A DNA stretch of 45,450 nucleotides from the NCBI RefSeq assembly GCF_004345705.1, contig NZ_SLWV01000030.1, forward strand, positions 1-45,450, written 5' to 3'. The notes under the pieces are model-generated. The model made no database searches. It was not told the origin of the DNA and saw nothing but the letters and a program-made list of their open reading frames with translations. The DNA comes from Marinisporobacter balticus (GTDB lineage Bacteria; Bacillota; Clostridia; Peptostreptococcales; Thermotaleaceae). Positions 9,237 through 18,472 of this stretch are shown here, one piece after another; the first letter of the stretch is position 1; every line of letters starts with the position of its first letter. A program made the position numbers and the translations under genes.

Positions 9237-10358
9237 TTATGCTGATTTATCAACTAATAATTTTGGCTTTGCAAAGATCATTCTCCCTGCGGCTGTTTGT
9301 AGTACACTGGTAACTAACACACCCATAGTCTGCCCAATGTGCTTTCTTCCACCTTCTACAACAATCATGGTTCCATCATCTAAGTACGCAACCCCTTGCC
9401 CTGATTCTTTTCCTTCTTTAATCACTTGTACAACCATCTCTTCTCCAGGTAACACCACTGGTTTTACTGCATTGGCAAGTTCATTAATATTTAAAACTGG
9501 TACCCCTTGCAGTTCAGCTACCTTATTTAAATTATAGTCATTGGTTACAACTTTTCCACCCATAAACTGAGCAAGTTTTAAAAGTTTAATATCTACTTCT
9601 GCTACATCTTCAAAATCCTTATCTGTAATTTGAACTTCTACTGCAAGTTCTTTTCGTATAAGATTTAAAATATCTAATCCTCTTCTACCCCTTGCTCTTT
9701 TTAAGCTATCTGAAGAATCTGCAATATGCCTCAATTCTTCAAGAACAAACTCTGGGATCACAATAGGTCCTTCTACAAATCCTGTTCGAGTAATGTCTGC
9801 AATTCTCCCATCAATAATTACGCTCGTATCTAATACCTTTGGTATACTACTAATTTCTTTTTTCGTCTCAACTTTTTCTTTCAACGGTATATTTCTTTTA
9901 AATAATGCAGATAGATTCCCTAAATCGTCTCGTTTCTTAGTAGCTAAGCTTACGCCTAAATACCCTAAAAAGATATATAGCATAATAGACAGAATTGTAC
10001 CAACTAACGGAATAGAAATACCCATCAATAAATTGCTGATTAAGTATGCAATAACCAATCCAATGATCAATCCAATTGCACCAATCAACATATCTGTAGT
10101 AGGAATCTTTTGAAGCTCTCCTTCCACAAAATTTGCTGAACTTACGCCTTTTTCCATCAACCAGGGAGTAATAATAAAAAATATGATTCCACCCGCAACC
10201 ACACCTATAACACGAATGACAATACCCATAATGGGGGTAATCTCAGGAATCTGTATTAGACTCTGGATTGTAGCTAATTTTACTAACAGCATAGCGATTG
10301 CATATCCAACCGAAACGCCAGCTAATGTCAATGCGCCTCTGACGATTTTATTAAACAT
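9237..10358 (-). CDS. yacL: YacL-like PIN/TRAM-domain membrane protein
   Basis: A 373-residue protein with four hydrophobic helices in the first 140 residues. A PIN nuclease-like domain (KVLDTSVIIDGRI; acidic residues in VIPEFVLEEL, DILN and VVTNDYNLNKVA) and a C-terminal TRAM RNA-binding domain (GVAYLDDGTMIVVEGGRKHIG) follow. This is the architecture of Bacillus YacL, which lies in the same genomic neighbourhood (clpC, radA, disA, ispD, ispF). A membrane-tethered RNase role is inferred from the PIN domain; the substrate is unknown. The start is the ATG after AGGAGGTGAAACATT. Confidence 0.93.
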   Translation of the reverse strand: MFNKIVRGALTLAGVSVGYAIAMLLVKLATIQSLIQIPEITPIMGIVIRVIGVVAGGIIFFIITPWLMEKGVSSANFVEGELQKIPTTDMLIGAIGLIIGLVIAYLISNLLMGISIPLVGTILSIMLYIFLGYLGVSLATKKRDDLGNLSALFKRNIPLKEKVETKKEISSIPKVLDTSVIIDGRIADITRTGFVEGPIVIPEFVLEELRHIADSSDSLKRARGRRGLDILNLIRKELAVEVQITDKDFEDVAEVDIKLLKLAQFMGGKVVTNDYNLNKVAELQGVPVLNINELANAVKPVVLPGEEMVVQVIKEGKESGQGVAYLDDGTMIVVEGGRKHIGQTMGVLVTSVLQTAAGRMIFAKPKLLVDKSA

Positions 10359-10471
10359 AATGTTTCACCTCCTATCTTAAAAGTATAACCATGCTAATTT
10401 TATTTTATAACTAAATGACCCCTCTTTTCAATAACATTTATACATTTTAGTAATAAAAACCCATTTACGGC

Positions 10472-10500
10472 AAAAAGTGAAGCGCCTTCAGACGCTCCAC
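10472..10500 (-). terminator. Terminator after carD-like gene
   Basis: The arms GTGGAGCG and CGCTTCAC (with a G-T pair) are followed by TTTTTG on the minus strand, 12 bp after the stop codon. Confidence 0.85.
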
Positions 10501-10512
10501 ATTCCATAAGAT

Positions 10513-10989
10513 TTATTGAATAGATGTATCTACCAGTTCTTCCGCAGTTTTTTCTTCCATATTCCCTGCTAATACAACTTCACTAATCAAAATTTGTTTT
10601 GCATTTGCTAGCATTTTTTTTTCTCCTGTTGACAAGCCTTTTTCTCGATCTCTAAGCGTTAGATTTCTTACTACCATTGCAACCTCATAAATATCTCCAC
10701 TCTTAATCTTATCCATGTTCGCTCTATATCGCCGATTCCAATTTTGAGGCATTTTGGAAATATCGTCATTGAGTATAGCCATTACTTGATCTACCTCTGT
10801 TAATGATATGATTTCTCTTAGTCCAATATCTTCTACATTGTCAAGAGGTATCATCACTTTCATCTCTCCTAGAGGCATCTTCATAATATAATATTTTCGT
10901 TTTTTCCCTAATATCTCTTTTTCTTCTATTGCTTCAATAATTCCCGCACCATGCATAGGATAAACAACCTTATCACCGATATTAAACAT
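10513..10989 (-). CDS. CarD-family transcriptional regulator
   Basis: A 158-residue protein with an N-terminal CarD/TRCF RNA-polymerase-interacting domain (MFNIGDKVVYPMHGAGIIEAIEEKEI; KYYIMKMPLGEMKVMIP) and a helical C-terminal domain (PQNWNRRYRANMDKI, the usual W-N-RR context; LSTGEKKMLANAKQILISE). Proteins of this family bind RNA polymerase beta and stabilise open promoter complexes. The frame is open to 11040, but the ATG at 10989 has GGGAGG at the right distance. Two tandem sigma-A promoters lie upstream. Confidence 0.93.
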   Translation of the reverse strand: MFNIGDKVVYPMHGAGIIEAIEEKEILGKKRKYYIMKMPLGEMKVMIPLDNVEDIGLREIISLTEVDQVMAILNDDISKMPQNWNRRYRANMDKIKSGDIYEVAMVVRNLTLRDREKGLSTGEKKMLANAKQILISEVVLAGNMEEKTAEELVDTSIQ

Positions 10990-11026
10990 TAAGCAAAACC
11001 TCCCGCATTGCACATAACTTATATTT

Positions 11027-11095
11027 AGTATACAATACAAGGCCTAGTTTTGTCAAGAAAATAATAATTTTATCATACGATTTTATTGTTGTCAA
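11027..11095 (-). promoter_or_regulatory. Tandem sigma-A promoters of carD-like gene
   Basis: Two minus-strand promoters in series. The proximal one has TTGACA (11051-11056), an 18-bp spacer and TATACT (11027-11032). The distal one has TTGACA (11090-11095), a 17-bp spacer and TAAAAT (11067-11072). Confidence 0.7.
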
Positions 11096-11199
11096 CTTTA
11101 TTTTATAAGTTTTAAAGGTATATTTTATTTTTTTTTGTGAAAACAAGCGTTTTCCCCTTTTTCTATTAAATTGAATTATTTTCCAACTCTTAAATTTAA

Positions 11200-11228
11200 T
11201 TGAATACCCTTTAATTTTCAACTATAGT
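11200..11228 (+). promoter_or_regulatory. Sigma-A promoter of the 11284 gene
   Basis: TTGAAT (11200-11205), a 17-bp spacer and TATAGT (11223-11228), about 55 bp before the start codon. Confidence 0.65.
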
Positions 11229-11283
11229 ATGCTAGAATTAAATTACAAAATTCTTAATCCATTGTGCAGAGGTGATAAAATAA

Positions 11284-11679
11284 ATGTGTGATTCTATTAT
11301 TAATAAATTTCAAGATAGTGTTTCAGAAGTGTTAATTCGACATAAAAGTATTCTTGATATTATCTCTAAATATCAAGAAAGTTGTTCAAAAGTTAACAGA
11401 TCCATTATAAAATCTGCTACAAGCTGTGGTTGCATCCATGTAGATGGAAAAAAACAAACGATACCTGAAACCATTTCTTATAAAGAATTGCATGATTTTA
11501 TGAACAATCATGTTTCTGGAGATCTTTGTGATATTTGTAAAGACAAGATAGAAAAAGAGATGGGCAATCATCTGTTTTATCTCGTAGCGCTTTGCAACAC
11601 ATTAGACCTTGATCTACATGAAATTTTTAAAAAACAATGTAAAAGTATCGATACGCTTGGAAAATATAGTCTCTATTAA
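11284..11679 (+). CDS. Conserved small Cys-rich protein, MazG-like C-terminal helix
   Basis: A 131-residue protein whose function I do not recognise. The N-terminus is helical; then come CGC (residues 48-50) and a CDICKD motif, which could bind metal or form disulfides. The C-terminal stretch EMGNHLFYLVALCNTLDLDLHEIF resembles the helix of MazG-type pyrophosphohydrolases, but the MazG acidic metal motif is not evident. It starts at an ATG behind GAGGTGAT, with its own promoter. It sits divergent from carD and convergent to disA, a position in which I recall similar small clostridial proteins. A terminator follows immediately. Confidence 0.75.
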   Translation: MCDSIINKFQDSVSEVLIRHKSILDIISKYQESCSKVNRSIIKSATSCGCIHVDGKKQTIPETISYKELHDFMNNHVSGDLCDICKDKIEKEMGNHLFYLVALCNTLDLDLHEIFKKQCKSIDTLGKYSLY

Positions 11680-11705
11680 AAAGCACCCATACATAGGTGC
11701 TTTTT
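11678..11705. terminator. Bidirectional terminator between the 11284 gene and disA
   Basis: The 10-bp arms AAAAAGCACC and GGTGCTTTTT, with an 8-nt loop, lie between the convergent stop codons and can serve both strands. Confidence 0.9.
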
Positions 11706-11712
11706 TTATCTC

Positions 11713-12801
11713 TTAGCGAATATGTCTATCTAATAATACTTGCTCTTGTACTCTTCTCAGCCCTTCTTTTATAGCTCTTGCCCTTATTTCGCCAATTCCT
11801 TCTACATCATCTAATTCTTCAATAGATGCTTTTAGGATCTTTTGAAAGTCTTTAAAATGATCTACTACATTTTGAATGACTGCAGCAGGAAGTCTTGGAA
11901 TTTTGCTCAAAATTCGATATCCTCTTGGAGAAACAAGTGTATCTAGCAAAACGTTTAATCCTCCATGATACCCTAAAATTTTTCCAATGTTCGATAAATC
12001 CAATAATTCCTCTGAAGATAAATTTTTGATTTGTCTGCTAATTTGGATGTACTCTAAATCCTCTGATTGCACCCTATAATCTTCAATAACATGTTTTCCA
12101 TCTTCTCTTACATTGGCCAACAATTCTTCTAATTGCATATTTACAAGACGTCCTTCATTCCCTAATTCACTTATATACTTATCTATTTCTGAGACAATAC
12201 GCATAACCATTTCTGTTCTTTGTAGCACTGTCGCTACATCGTGAATAGTAACTAAATCTTCAAATTCTAAGCCACTTAAATTGATCATGGCTTGGTCTAA
12301 TACTTTTCTATATTTTTCTAGTGTTTGAATCGCTTGATTTGCTTTATTTAATATTTTGTTTGTGTCTTGAACAATGTATTTTGAATATCCTTTGTAAATC
12401 GTTATAATGTTTCTTCTCTGTGAAATAGATATGACAATCAATCCAGTCTGCCGTGCCACCCGCTCAGCCGTTCTATGTCTTATGCCTGTTTCTGAAGAAG
12501 GAATAGATGGGTCAGGAATTAATTGTGTATTAGCATATAATATCTTTTTAGCATCAGAAGTTAGTATGATTGCACCATCCATTTTTGCCAACTCATATAA
12601 ATAAGCAGTTGATAAATCAACATTTATATAAAAACCTCCATCCACGAGGTTCATTACTTCTTCATTATCCCCTATAACAATCAGTGCACCTGTCTTTGCC
12701 CTTAGTACATTTTCTAATCCTTCTCTTAAGGATGTCCCCGGAGCTAAGATCTTCATAGATGCCATGATCCCTTCTTCTTTGATTTTATCTTCTCTTACCA
12801 A
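11713..12801 (-). CDS. disA: DNA integrity scanning diadenylate cyclase DisA
   Basis: A 362-residue enzyme that makes c-di-AMP from two ATP while scanning DNA. The N-terminal DAC domain has the catalytic DGA (about residues 75-77, DGAIIL) and RHRTAER. A helical spine and C-terminal helix-hairpin-helix motifs (DVEGIGEIRARAIKEGL) bind branched DNA. The chosen start is TTG at 12801, with GGGAGG nine bases upstream; the first ATG in the frame (residue 13) lacks such a site. It lies 82 bp after radA, its usual neighbour. Confidence 0.96.
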   Translation of the reverse strand: MVREDKIKEEGIMASMKILAPGTSLREGLENVLRAKTGALIVIGDNEEVMNLVDGGFYINVDLSTAYLYELAKMDGAIILTSDAKKILYANTQLIPDPSIPSSETGIRHRTAERVARQTGLIVISISQRRNIITIYKGYSKYIVQDTNKILNKANQAIQTLEKYRKVLDQAMINLSGLEFEDLVTIHDVATVLQRTEMVMRIVSEIDKYISELGNEGRLVNMQLEELLANVREDGKHVIEDYRVQSEDLEYIQISRQIKNLSSEELLDLSNIGKILGYHGGLNVLLDTLVSPRGYRILSKIPRLPAAVIQNVVDHFKDFQKILKASIEELDDVEGIGEIRARAIKEGLRRVQEQVLLDRHIR

Positions 12802-12883
12802 TTGTAGTTTCCTCCCAATCCTATTTATCCTATATTTCCTATTATATTACATCTATCCTCTACTACGAAACCCTTATTTACAT

Positions 12884-14257
12884 TTAATTTTCAACAAACA
12901 TACAATCGATAGCATCTTTTAAAGAGTTTGCACCTATTAGTCCAATTGGTTCATTTATTTTTAATTTTTTTATGCATTGTTTAGGTAATATACACTTCTT
13001 AAATCCCATTTTTCCTGCTTCTTTAATCATTCTTTCAATATTTGAAACAGGTCTTAATTCTCCAGTGAGTCCAATTTCTCCAAGGGCTATTGTAGTGGTA
13101 GTTTTAATTGGTAATCCTCTCATACTTGAATAGATGGCTAATGCTACCCCCAAATCTGATGAAGTACCTTCCGGCTTTAATCCCCCTACTACATTTACAT
13201 AAACATCTTGATTCATTAGAGGAATCCCTATCTTTTTCTCTAAAACCGCTAAAATTAAATTCAATCGATTTAAATCAATTCCAATAGCTGCTCTTCTTGC
13301 AAAACCTAGATTTGTAGGTGCAACCAATGCTTGAATCTCCAAAAGTAATGGCCTTGTTCCTTCCATGCTACTTATAACAATAGCGCCTTCTGTATCAGGC
13401 GTTAATCCTTCTAAGAATATCTCTGATGGGTTAGACACCTCTACTAGTCCTTCTTCTCTCATCTCAAAAACACCGATCTCACTGGTTGTTCCAAAACGAT
13501 TTTTAAGCGCTCGAATGACTCTAAATTCTTGTGTCCGTTCCCCCGTAAAATGAAGCACCGTATCAACAAGATGTTCAAGAATTCTAGGTCCTGCCAGTTC
13601 GCCTGTTTTTGTCACATGTGCTACAATAAAAATAGGGATATCTTTTGTTTTTGCCGTATGCATAATATGATTGGTACATTCTCTAACTTGTGAAACACTG
13701 CCAGGAGCAGAAGATAAATCTGGTTTGAATAAGGTTTGTATAGAATCGATAATCACAAGTATAGGATCTAATGCATCAATATAGCCTTTAATCACATCCA
13801 CATTGGTCTCTGATACAATCATCAATTGATCCTCTATAGCATTTAGTCTTTCTGCCCGCATTTTTATTTGTTCTTCTGATTCTTCTCCTGATACATAAAG
13901 CACCGTGCCATATTGTTTTGCAATGGTTCCACTAGCCTGTAATATAAGGGTAGATTTACCTATTCCTGGTTCACCTGATATGAGGGTCAATGATCCCTTT
14001 ACAAGTCCGCCTCCTAATACGCGATTAAGTTCATTTATATGGGTATCAAATCGATCATAGGCCCCTGATTTTATTTCCTTAATGGGAAGGGGTTTTGTAG
14101 AATTTGTGATGGTTGGTGATTTTTTATAAGCATCTACAGATGAAAGTTTCTCCTCTACCATAGTATTCCAACTTCCACATATACATTGTCCCATCCATTT
14201 TGGACTTTCATATCCACAATCTTGACATACAAAAATAGTTTTTTCTTTTTTTGCCAT
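12884..14257 (-). CDS. radA: DNA repair protein RadA
   Basis: A 457-residue RecA-like ATPase/helicase of recombination intermediates. It has an N-terminal C4 zinc finger (CQDCGYESPKWMGQCICG), Walker A GEPGIGKST, the RadA-specific KNRFG motif (LKNRFGTTSEIG) and a C-terminal Lon-protease-like domain (VGGLKPEGTSSDLGVALAI). Length is normal. It starts at an ATG preceded by AGGGAGT, and disA follows in the same orientation. Confidence 0.97.
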   Translation of the reverse strand: MAKKEKTIFVCQDCGYESPKWMGQCICGSWNTMVEEKLSSVDAYKKSPTITNSTKPLPIKEIKSGAYDRFDTHINELNRVLGGGLVKGSLTLISGEPGIGKSTLILQASGTIAKQYGTVLYVSGEESEEQIKMRAERLNAIEDQLMIVSETNVDVIKGYIDALDPILVIIDSIQTLFKPDLSSAPGSVSQVRECTNHIMHTAKTKDIPIFIVAHVTKTGELAGPRILEHLVDTVLHFTGERTQEFRVIRALKNRFGTTSEIGVFEMREEGLVEVSNPSEIFLEGLTPDTEGAIVISSMEGTRPLLLEIQALVAPTNLGFARRAAIGIDLNRLNLILAVLEKKIGIPLMNQDVYVNVVGGLKPEGTSSDLGVALAIYSSMRGLPIKTTTTIALGEIGLTGELRPVSNIERMIKEAGKMGFKKCILPKQCIKKLKINEPIGLIGANSLKDAIDCMFVEN

Positions 14258-14385
14258 TGCTTACTCCCTGTCTCCTTTTTGCTCTTATAACAACTATATC
14301 CTATCTATTCTGATTTTATACTTTCATATTCCTATAGTCAATGAACCCATAGACATATTCTATTCTTTTGTTATCAGAAAAAAAT

Positions 14386-14430
14386 AATAGTAAAGGGTTT
14401 ATAGTGCTACACTATAAACCCTTTACTATT
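14386..14430 (-). terminator. Very long terminator hairpin after thrB
   Basis: A perfect stem of about 20 bp (14386-14405 with 14411-14430) and a 5-nt loop begins at the thrB stop codon and is followed on the minus strand by TTATTTTTTTC. It separates thrB from radA. Confidence 0.92.
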
Positions 14431-15311
14431 TATAATACTTTTACACCTTCTGTATCGGTTTTTAATACTTTTATCTGCCAATATCCGTGAACTTTTTTTA
14501 AAAGCGACTGCATATCTTTTTCAAAATTCATATTGTCTTTATCAATGATCACCATCAAAGTAGATCCTGAACCACTAATAAATTCTGCTTTAGAACCTAT
14601 CTGTTTTGCATGTTTAAAAATATTCTCTATATTAGGAATTAAAGAAGCTCTATAGGGCTGATGTACTTTGTCTTCTGTCGCCATTCTCAATTTTTCAATC
14701 TCTCCATTATTCATAGCTGCTACAAGCATTGCTACTCTCCCTATATTAAAAATACAGTCCGCTTTACTATAACGCTCAGGAACAACTTTTCTTGCTTCAT
14801 GGGTAGAAACAGTAAAATCAGGAATCATTGCAACAAACCTTAAATCCTTTGACACATTTACCTTAGAATAAGTTACGGTGCCCTCTTCGTAGATCGATAC
14901 TGTCATTCCTCCAATTACAGCTGGTACAATATTATCAGGATGTCCTTCTATCTCCGTTCCAATCCTTATAATCTCATCATTACTTAAAGTATTGTTCATA
15001 AGCTTGTTCGCAATCATAATGCCCCCAACAATACATGTAGCACTACTTCCTAATCCTCTGCTCATAGGCACATTGATTTTCTTTGCACTAATCCGCAGTC
15101 CATCTACTTTATGCTCATAAAAATCTAATGCTTTCTGCATACTTTTATATACCAAATTTTCGTGGGGAGGAATATCTCCAAACCCTACCATCTCTATTCC
15201 ATGAACTGTCTGTTCTACTTCAAACGTATTATATAACGCAAGAGCCATTCCAAGCACATCATACCCGGGGCCCATATTCGCAGTCGTTGCTGGTACTTTT
15301 ATTTTAAACAT
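14430..15311 (-). CDS. thrB: Homoserine kinase
   Basis: A 293-residue GHMP-family kinase that phosphorylates homoserine for threonine synthesis. It has the N-terminal KVPATTANMGPGYDVLGMAL, the ATP loop PMSRGLGSSATCIVGG and the C-terminal ISGSGSTLMVI. Length fits the family. It follows the ACT-domain gene by 39 bp and shares its promoter. The AAGGATGG before the ATG serves as ribosome binding site. No threonine synthase or homoserine dehydrogenase gene is adjacent. Confidence 0.95.
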   Translation of the reverse strand: MFKIKVPATTANMGPGYDVLGMALALYNTFEVEQTVHGIEMVGFGDIPPHENLVYKSMQKALDFYEHKVDGLRISAKKINVPMSRGLGSSATCIVGGIMIANKLMNNTLSNDEIIRIGTEIEGHPDNIVPAVIGGMTVSIYEEGTVTYSKVNVSKDLRFVAMIPDFTVSTHEARKVVPERYSKADCIFNIGRVAMLVAAMNNGEIEKLRMATEDKVHQPYRASLIPNIENIFKHAKQIGSKAEFISGSGSTLMVIIDKDNMNFEKDMQSLLKKVHGYWQIKVLKTDTEGVKVL

Positions 15312-15350
15312 AGCGCAACCATCCTTATCCAGTAATTTATTTTTTTTAGA

Positions 15351-15791
15351 CTATTCCATAGCCACCAATTCCACTCTTGATGCTCCTTTTAACGCTCTTA
15401 ATTTATTTAGAATATCATCTATCCCAATACTGGCTTTAGATATATCAAATGTAATACTCAAATTCGCAATACCATTAATTGGTATATCTTGATTAATGGT
15501 TAATATGTTTACATTATAATCTGCCATTATATTTAACAATTGCGATAAGTTCCCTGGCGCATGTTCTAATAACAACGTAATAATTACCTTTTGCCCTCTA
15601 CTTCCTTCGGAAGGCGTAGAAATAAAATCTTTATATTTATAGAAAGTACTTCTGCTAATGCCTGTCATTTGCGTAGCTTCAGTAATTCCTTTGGCTTTCC
15701 CCATCCTCAGTAATTCTTTCGTTTCTAATACCTTTTCATAAATCTCTGGGAGAATCGCTGTATCAATAATCAAAAATTTTCTATCCGTCAA
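15351..15791 (-). CDS. ACT-domain protein (PheB/UPF0735 type)
   Basis: A protein of about 146 residues. The N-terminal part contains a helix-turn-helix-like segment (GITEATQMTGISRSTFYKYKD). A C-terminal ACT domain (VIITLLLEHAPGNLSQLLNIMADYNVNILTIN) typically binds an amino acid. The frame is open to a GTG at 15800, but the Shine-Dalgarno AGAGGTG overlaps that codon, so the TTG at 15791 (MTDRKFLIID) is preferred. Together with thrB this suggests an amino-acid-sensing regulator of the threonine/aromatic branch; the ligand is unknown. Confidence 0.88.
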   Translation of the reverse strand: MTDRKFLIIDTAILPEIYEKVLETKELLRMGKAKGITEATQMTGISRSTFYKYKDFISTPSEGSRGQKVIITLLLEHAPGNLSQLLNIMADYNVNILTINQDIPINGIANLSITFDISKASIGIDDILNKLRALKGASRVELVAME

Positions 15792-15854
15792 TGCTTTCAC
15801 CTCTTTGTTTGTTCATTAAGAACAATCGTTTTTCAATGACGCACTATCTTTATA

Positions 15855-15883
15855 ATATTAACATACTTCCACTATGTATACAA
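15855..15883 (-). promoter_or_regulatory. Sigma-A promoter of ACT-thrB operon
   Basis: TTGTAT (15878-15883), a 17-bp spacer and TAATAT (15855-15860) on the minus strand, about 65 bp before the TTG start. Confidence 0.6.
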
Positions 15884-15918
15884 TAGCTTTTTCACAAAAA
15901 AAATTGTTTTGAAAGTAT

Positions 15919-15951
15919 AAAACTGCTACATCATAAATATGCAGCAGCTTT
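15919..15951 (-). terminator. Terminator after clpC
   Basis: The 13-bp arms (15939-15951 with 15919-15931, including G-T pairs) are followed by TTTTATAC on the minus strand. The hairpin ends the ctsR operon. Confidence 0.8.
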
Positions 15952-15972
15952 ATTAAAGATTATTTATTACAA

Positions 15973-18426
15973 TTATTTACCTAATTTCAATTTATTTTTA
16001 AATTGTATTTTGTCATCCTCTACATCTACAAAAATGTCATCGTTTTTTGAAATATTCCCCTTTAATATTTCCTCAGACAATGTATCTTCTAGCATTCTTG
16101 TAATCGCTCTTTTTAGTGGTCTCGCACCATACTCTTGATTAAATCCTTTTTCTCCAAGTAATTTTTTTGCTTCTTCTGATATCTCTAATTTTATATTTAA
16201 TGTTTTCATTCGCTTTGTTAAATCTGCAATCATGAGTTCTACGATTTCATGAATATGTTCTTTTTCTAAAACATGGAATACGATGACATCATCTAATCTA
16301 TTTAAAAATTCTGGTCTAAACTTTCTTCTTAATTCCTCCATCACATTCTCTTTCATTTTTGTATAGGCGCTTTGTTTCTCATCTTCTACATCACCTGTAA
16401 ATCCTAAAGTTTTTTGTTTCTTGATGGTGTGTGCCCCAACATTTGATGTCATGACGATAACTGTATTTTTAAAATCAACTACTTTTCCCTTTGAATCTGT
16501 AAGTCTTCCATCATCTAATATCTGAAGCAATATGTTAAATACATCTGGATGCGCTTTTTCAATTTCATCAAATAAAATTACGCTGTAAGGTTTTCTTCTT
16601 ACTTTTTCTGTAAGCTGTCCACCTTCATCATATCCTACATATCCTGGAGGTGAACCTATCAACCGAGATACAGCATGTTTCTCCATGTACTCAGACATGT
16701 CTATACGAATTAGACTATCGTCATCCCCAAATAAAACTTCTGCTAACGCCTTTGATAGTTCTGTCTTTCCTACCCCAGTAGGGCCTAAGAATATAAATGA
16801 ACCAATAGGTCTTTTGGGATCTTTCAATCCTACACGTGCTCTTCTTACAGCTCTCGCCACAGCTTTCACAGATTCTGCTTGACCAATCACACGTTCATGT
16901 AGAATATCTTCCATATTTAGCAGTCTTTCAGATTCCTCTTGGGCAAGTTTTTTAACAGGAATTCCCGTCCAAGTAGATACGGTTTCAGCAATCGCTTCTT
17001 CTCCAACAGTTGCTTGACCATTTTGAGCTACTTTCCAATTATTTTTTCGATCATTTAATTCTTCTTTTATCTTTTTTTCTTTATCTCGTACGCTGGCTGC
17101 TTTTTCAAAATCTTGGGCACTCACCGCTTCTTCTTTTTCTTTTGCCAATTCTTCTAATTTTTCCTCAAGGTCTTTCAGCGCTGGAGGCTGTGTCACGATT
17201 TTCAATCTGATTTTTGATGCTGCTTCATCAATTAAATCTACAGCTTTATCGGGTAAAAATCGATCTGTAATATATCGATGTGAAAGGTTTGCAGCAGCTT
17301 CTAATGCTTGATCTGTTATTTTTACGCCATGATGGGCTTCATATTTATCTCTTAATCCCTTTAAAATTTGTACCGTTTCTTCTACGGTAGGCTCTTGCAC
17401 ATGAATGGGTTGGAATCTTCTCTCAAGCGCTGCATCCTTTTCAATATGCTTTCTATATTCATCTAGTGTTGTTGCCCCAATCGCTTGTAATTCCCCTCTG
17501 GCTAAAGCTGGCTTTAATATATTTGATGCATCAATGGCACCTTCTGCAGCGCCTGCCCCAATAATGGTATGCATCTCATCAATAAAAAGAATCACATTTT
17601 TCGATTCTCTTAACTCAGCCATTACTTTTTTTAACCGATCTTCAAATTCTCCACGATATTTCGCACCCGCAACCATGGATGCCAAGTCCAATGTAACAAC
17701 TCTCTTATTTTTTAATGTTTCTGGAATATTTCCTTCAACAATTTTTTGTGCCAATCCTTCTGCTATTGCTGTTTTTCCTACCCCTGGTTCTCCAATTAAG
17801 CAAGGATTATTTTTTGTTCTTCTACTTAATATCTGCACAACTCTTTCAATTTCTTTGCTTCTACCAATTACAGGGTCAATCTTACCTTCTCTAGCCATTT
17901 CTGTTAATTCTCTTCCATATTCATTTAATGTCGGGGTATTCTTCTGATCTGGTGCTTTAGCGCTTTCACCTTTATTTTTTAGAGCCGGATTTCCTAGTAA
18001 CTTCATTACTTCTTCCCTTGCCTTTGTAAAATTCACACCACTATCAATCAAAATTTTTGCAGCTACCCCTTCTCCTTCTCGAATAAGCCCTAATAGTAAA
18101 TGCTCCGTTCCTATATAATTATGTCCAAGTCTTCTTGCTTCCGCAAAGCTAAGTTCAAATACTCTCTTTGTTCGAGGTGTAAATCCAAGCAATTCTATAT
18201 TCAAATCACTTCCTATGCCAATCATACTCGCAATTCTTGCCTTTACTTCTTTTAAACTTACACCCATATTTATTAACGCTTTTGCAGCAATGCCTTCCCC
18301 TTCTTTTACCAAGCCTAATAAAACATGCTCTGTTCCAACGTAATTATGTTTCAGGCTTTTAGCTTCTTCTTGTGAAAGGAGTACTACCTTTTGTGCTCTC
18401 TCTGTAAATTTTGAAAACATATCCAT
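15973..18426 (-). CDS. clpC: ATP-dependent Clp protease ATPase subunit ClpC
   Basis: An 817-residue AAA+ unfoldase that feeds ClpP with proteins, including arginine-phosphorylated ones marked by McsB. It has two N-terminal Clp repeats (FSKFTERAQKVVLLSQEEA; FELSFAEARRLGHNYIGTEHLLLG), Walker A motifs GEPGVGKT and GPTGVGKT, a UVR-type coiled middle segment (KEEAVSAQDFEKAASVRDKE) and a C-terminal D2-small domain. The frame is open to 18462, but the ATG at 18426 follows AGGAGGTG by 7 nt. It is the last gene of the ctsR operon. Confidence 0.97.
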   Translation of the reverse strand: MDMFSKFTERAQKVVLLSQEEAKSLKHNYVGTEHVLLGLVKEGEGIAAKALINMGVSLKEVKARIASMIGIGSDLNIELLGFTPRTKRVFELSFAEARRLGHNYIGTEHLLLGLIREGEGVAAKILIDSGVNFTKAREEVMKLLGNPALKNKGESAKAPDQKNTPTLNEYGRELTEMAREGKIDPVIGRSKEIERVVQILSRRTKNNPCLIGEPGVGKTAIAEGLAQKIVEGNIPETLKNKRVVTLDLASMVAGAKYRGEFEDRLKKVMAELRESKNVILFIDEMHTIIGAGAAEGAIDASNILKPALARGELQAIGATTLDEYRKHIEKDAALERRFQPIHVQEPTVEETVQILKGLRDKYEAHHGVKITDQALEAAANLSHRYITDRFLPDKAVDLIDEAASKIRLKIVTQPPALKDLEEKLEELAKEKEEAVSAQDFEKAASVRDKEKKIKEELNDRKNNWKVAQNGQATVGEEAIAETVSTWTGIPVKKLAQEESERLLNMEDILHERVIGQAESVKAVARAVRRARVGLKDPKRPIGSFIFLGPTGVGKTELSKALAEVLFGDDDSLIRIDMSEYMEKHAVSRLIGSPPGYVGYDEGGQLTEKVRRKPYSVILFDEIEKAHPDVFNILLQILDDGRLTDSKGKVVDFKNTVIVMTSNVGAHTIKKQKTLGFTGDVEDEKQSAYTKMKENVMEELRRKFRPEFLNRLDDVIVFHVLEKEHIHEIVELMIADLTKRMKTLNIKLEISEEAKKLLGEKGFNQEYGARPLKRAITRMLEDTLSEEILKGNISKNDDIFVDVEDDKIQFKNKLKLGK

Positions 18427-18472
18427 TCGTAAACACCTCCTAGTATATTTATATTTGACCATTTATCCTCTA

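Noticed and set aside
10990..11221. 79-codon minus-strand open frame upstream of the carD-like gene
   Set aside because: It covers two clear sigma-A promoters and has Lys/Phe-rich random composition.
17405..17947. 180-codon plus-strand frame inside clpC
   Set aside because: Antisense shadow of a strongly conserved gene; no ribosome binding site or independent features.
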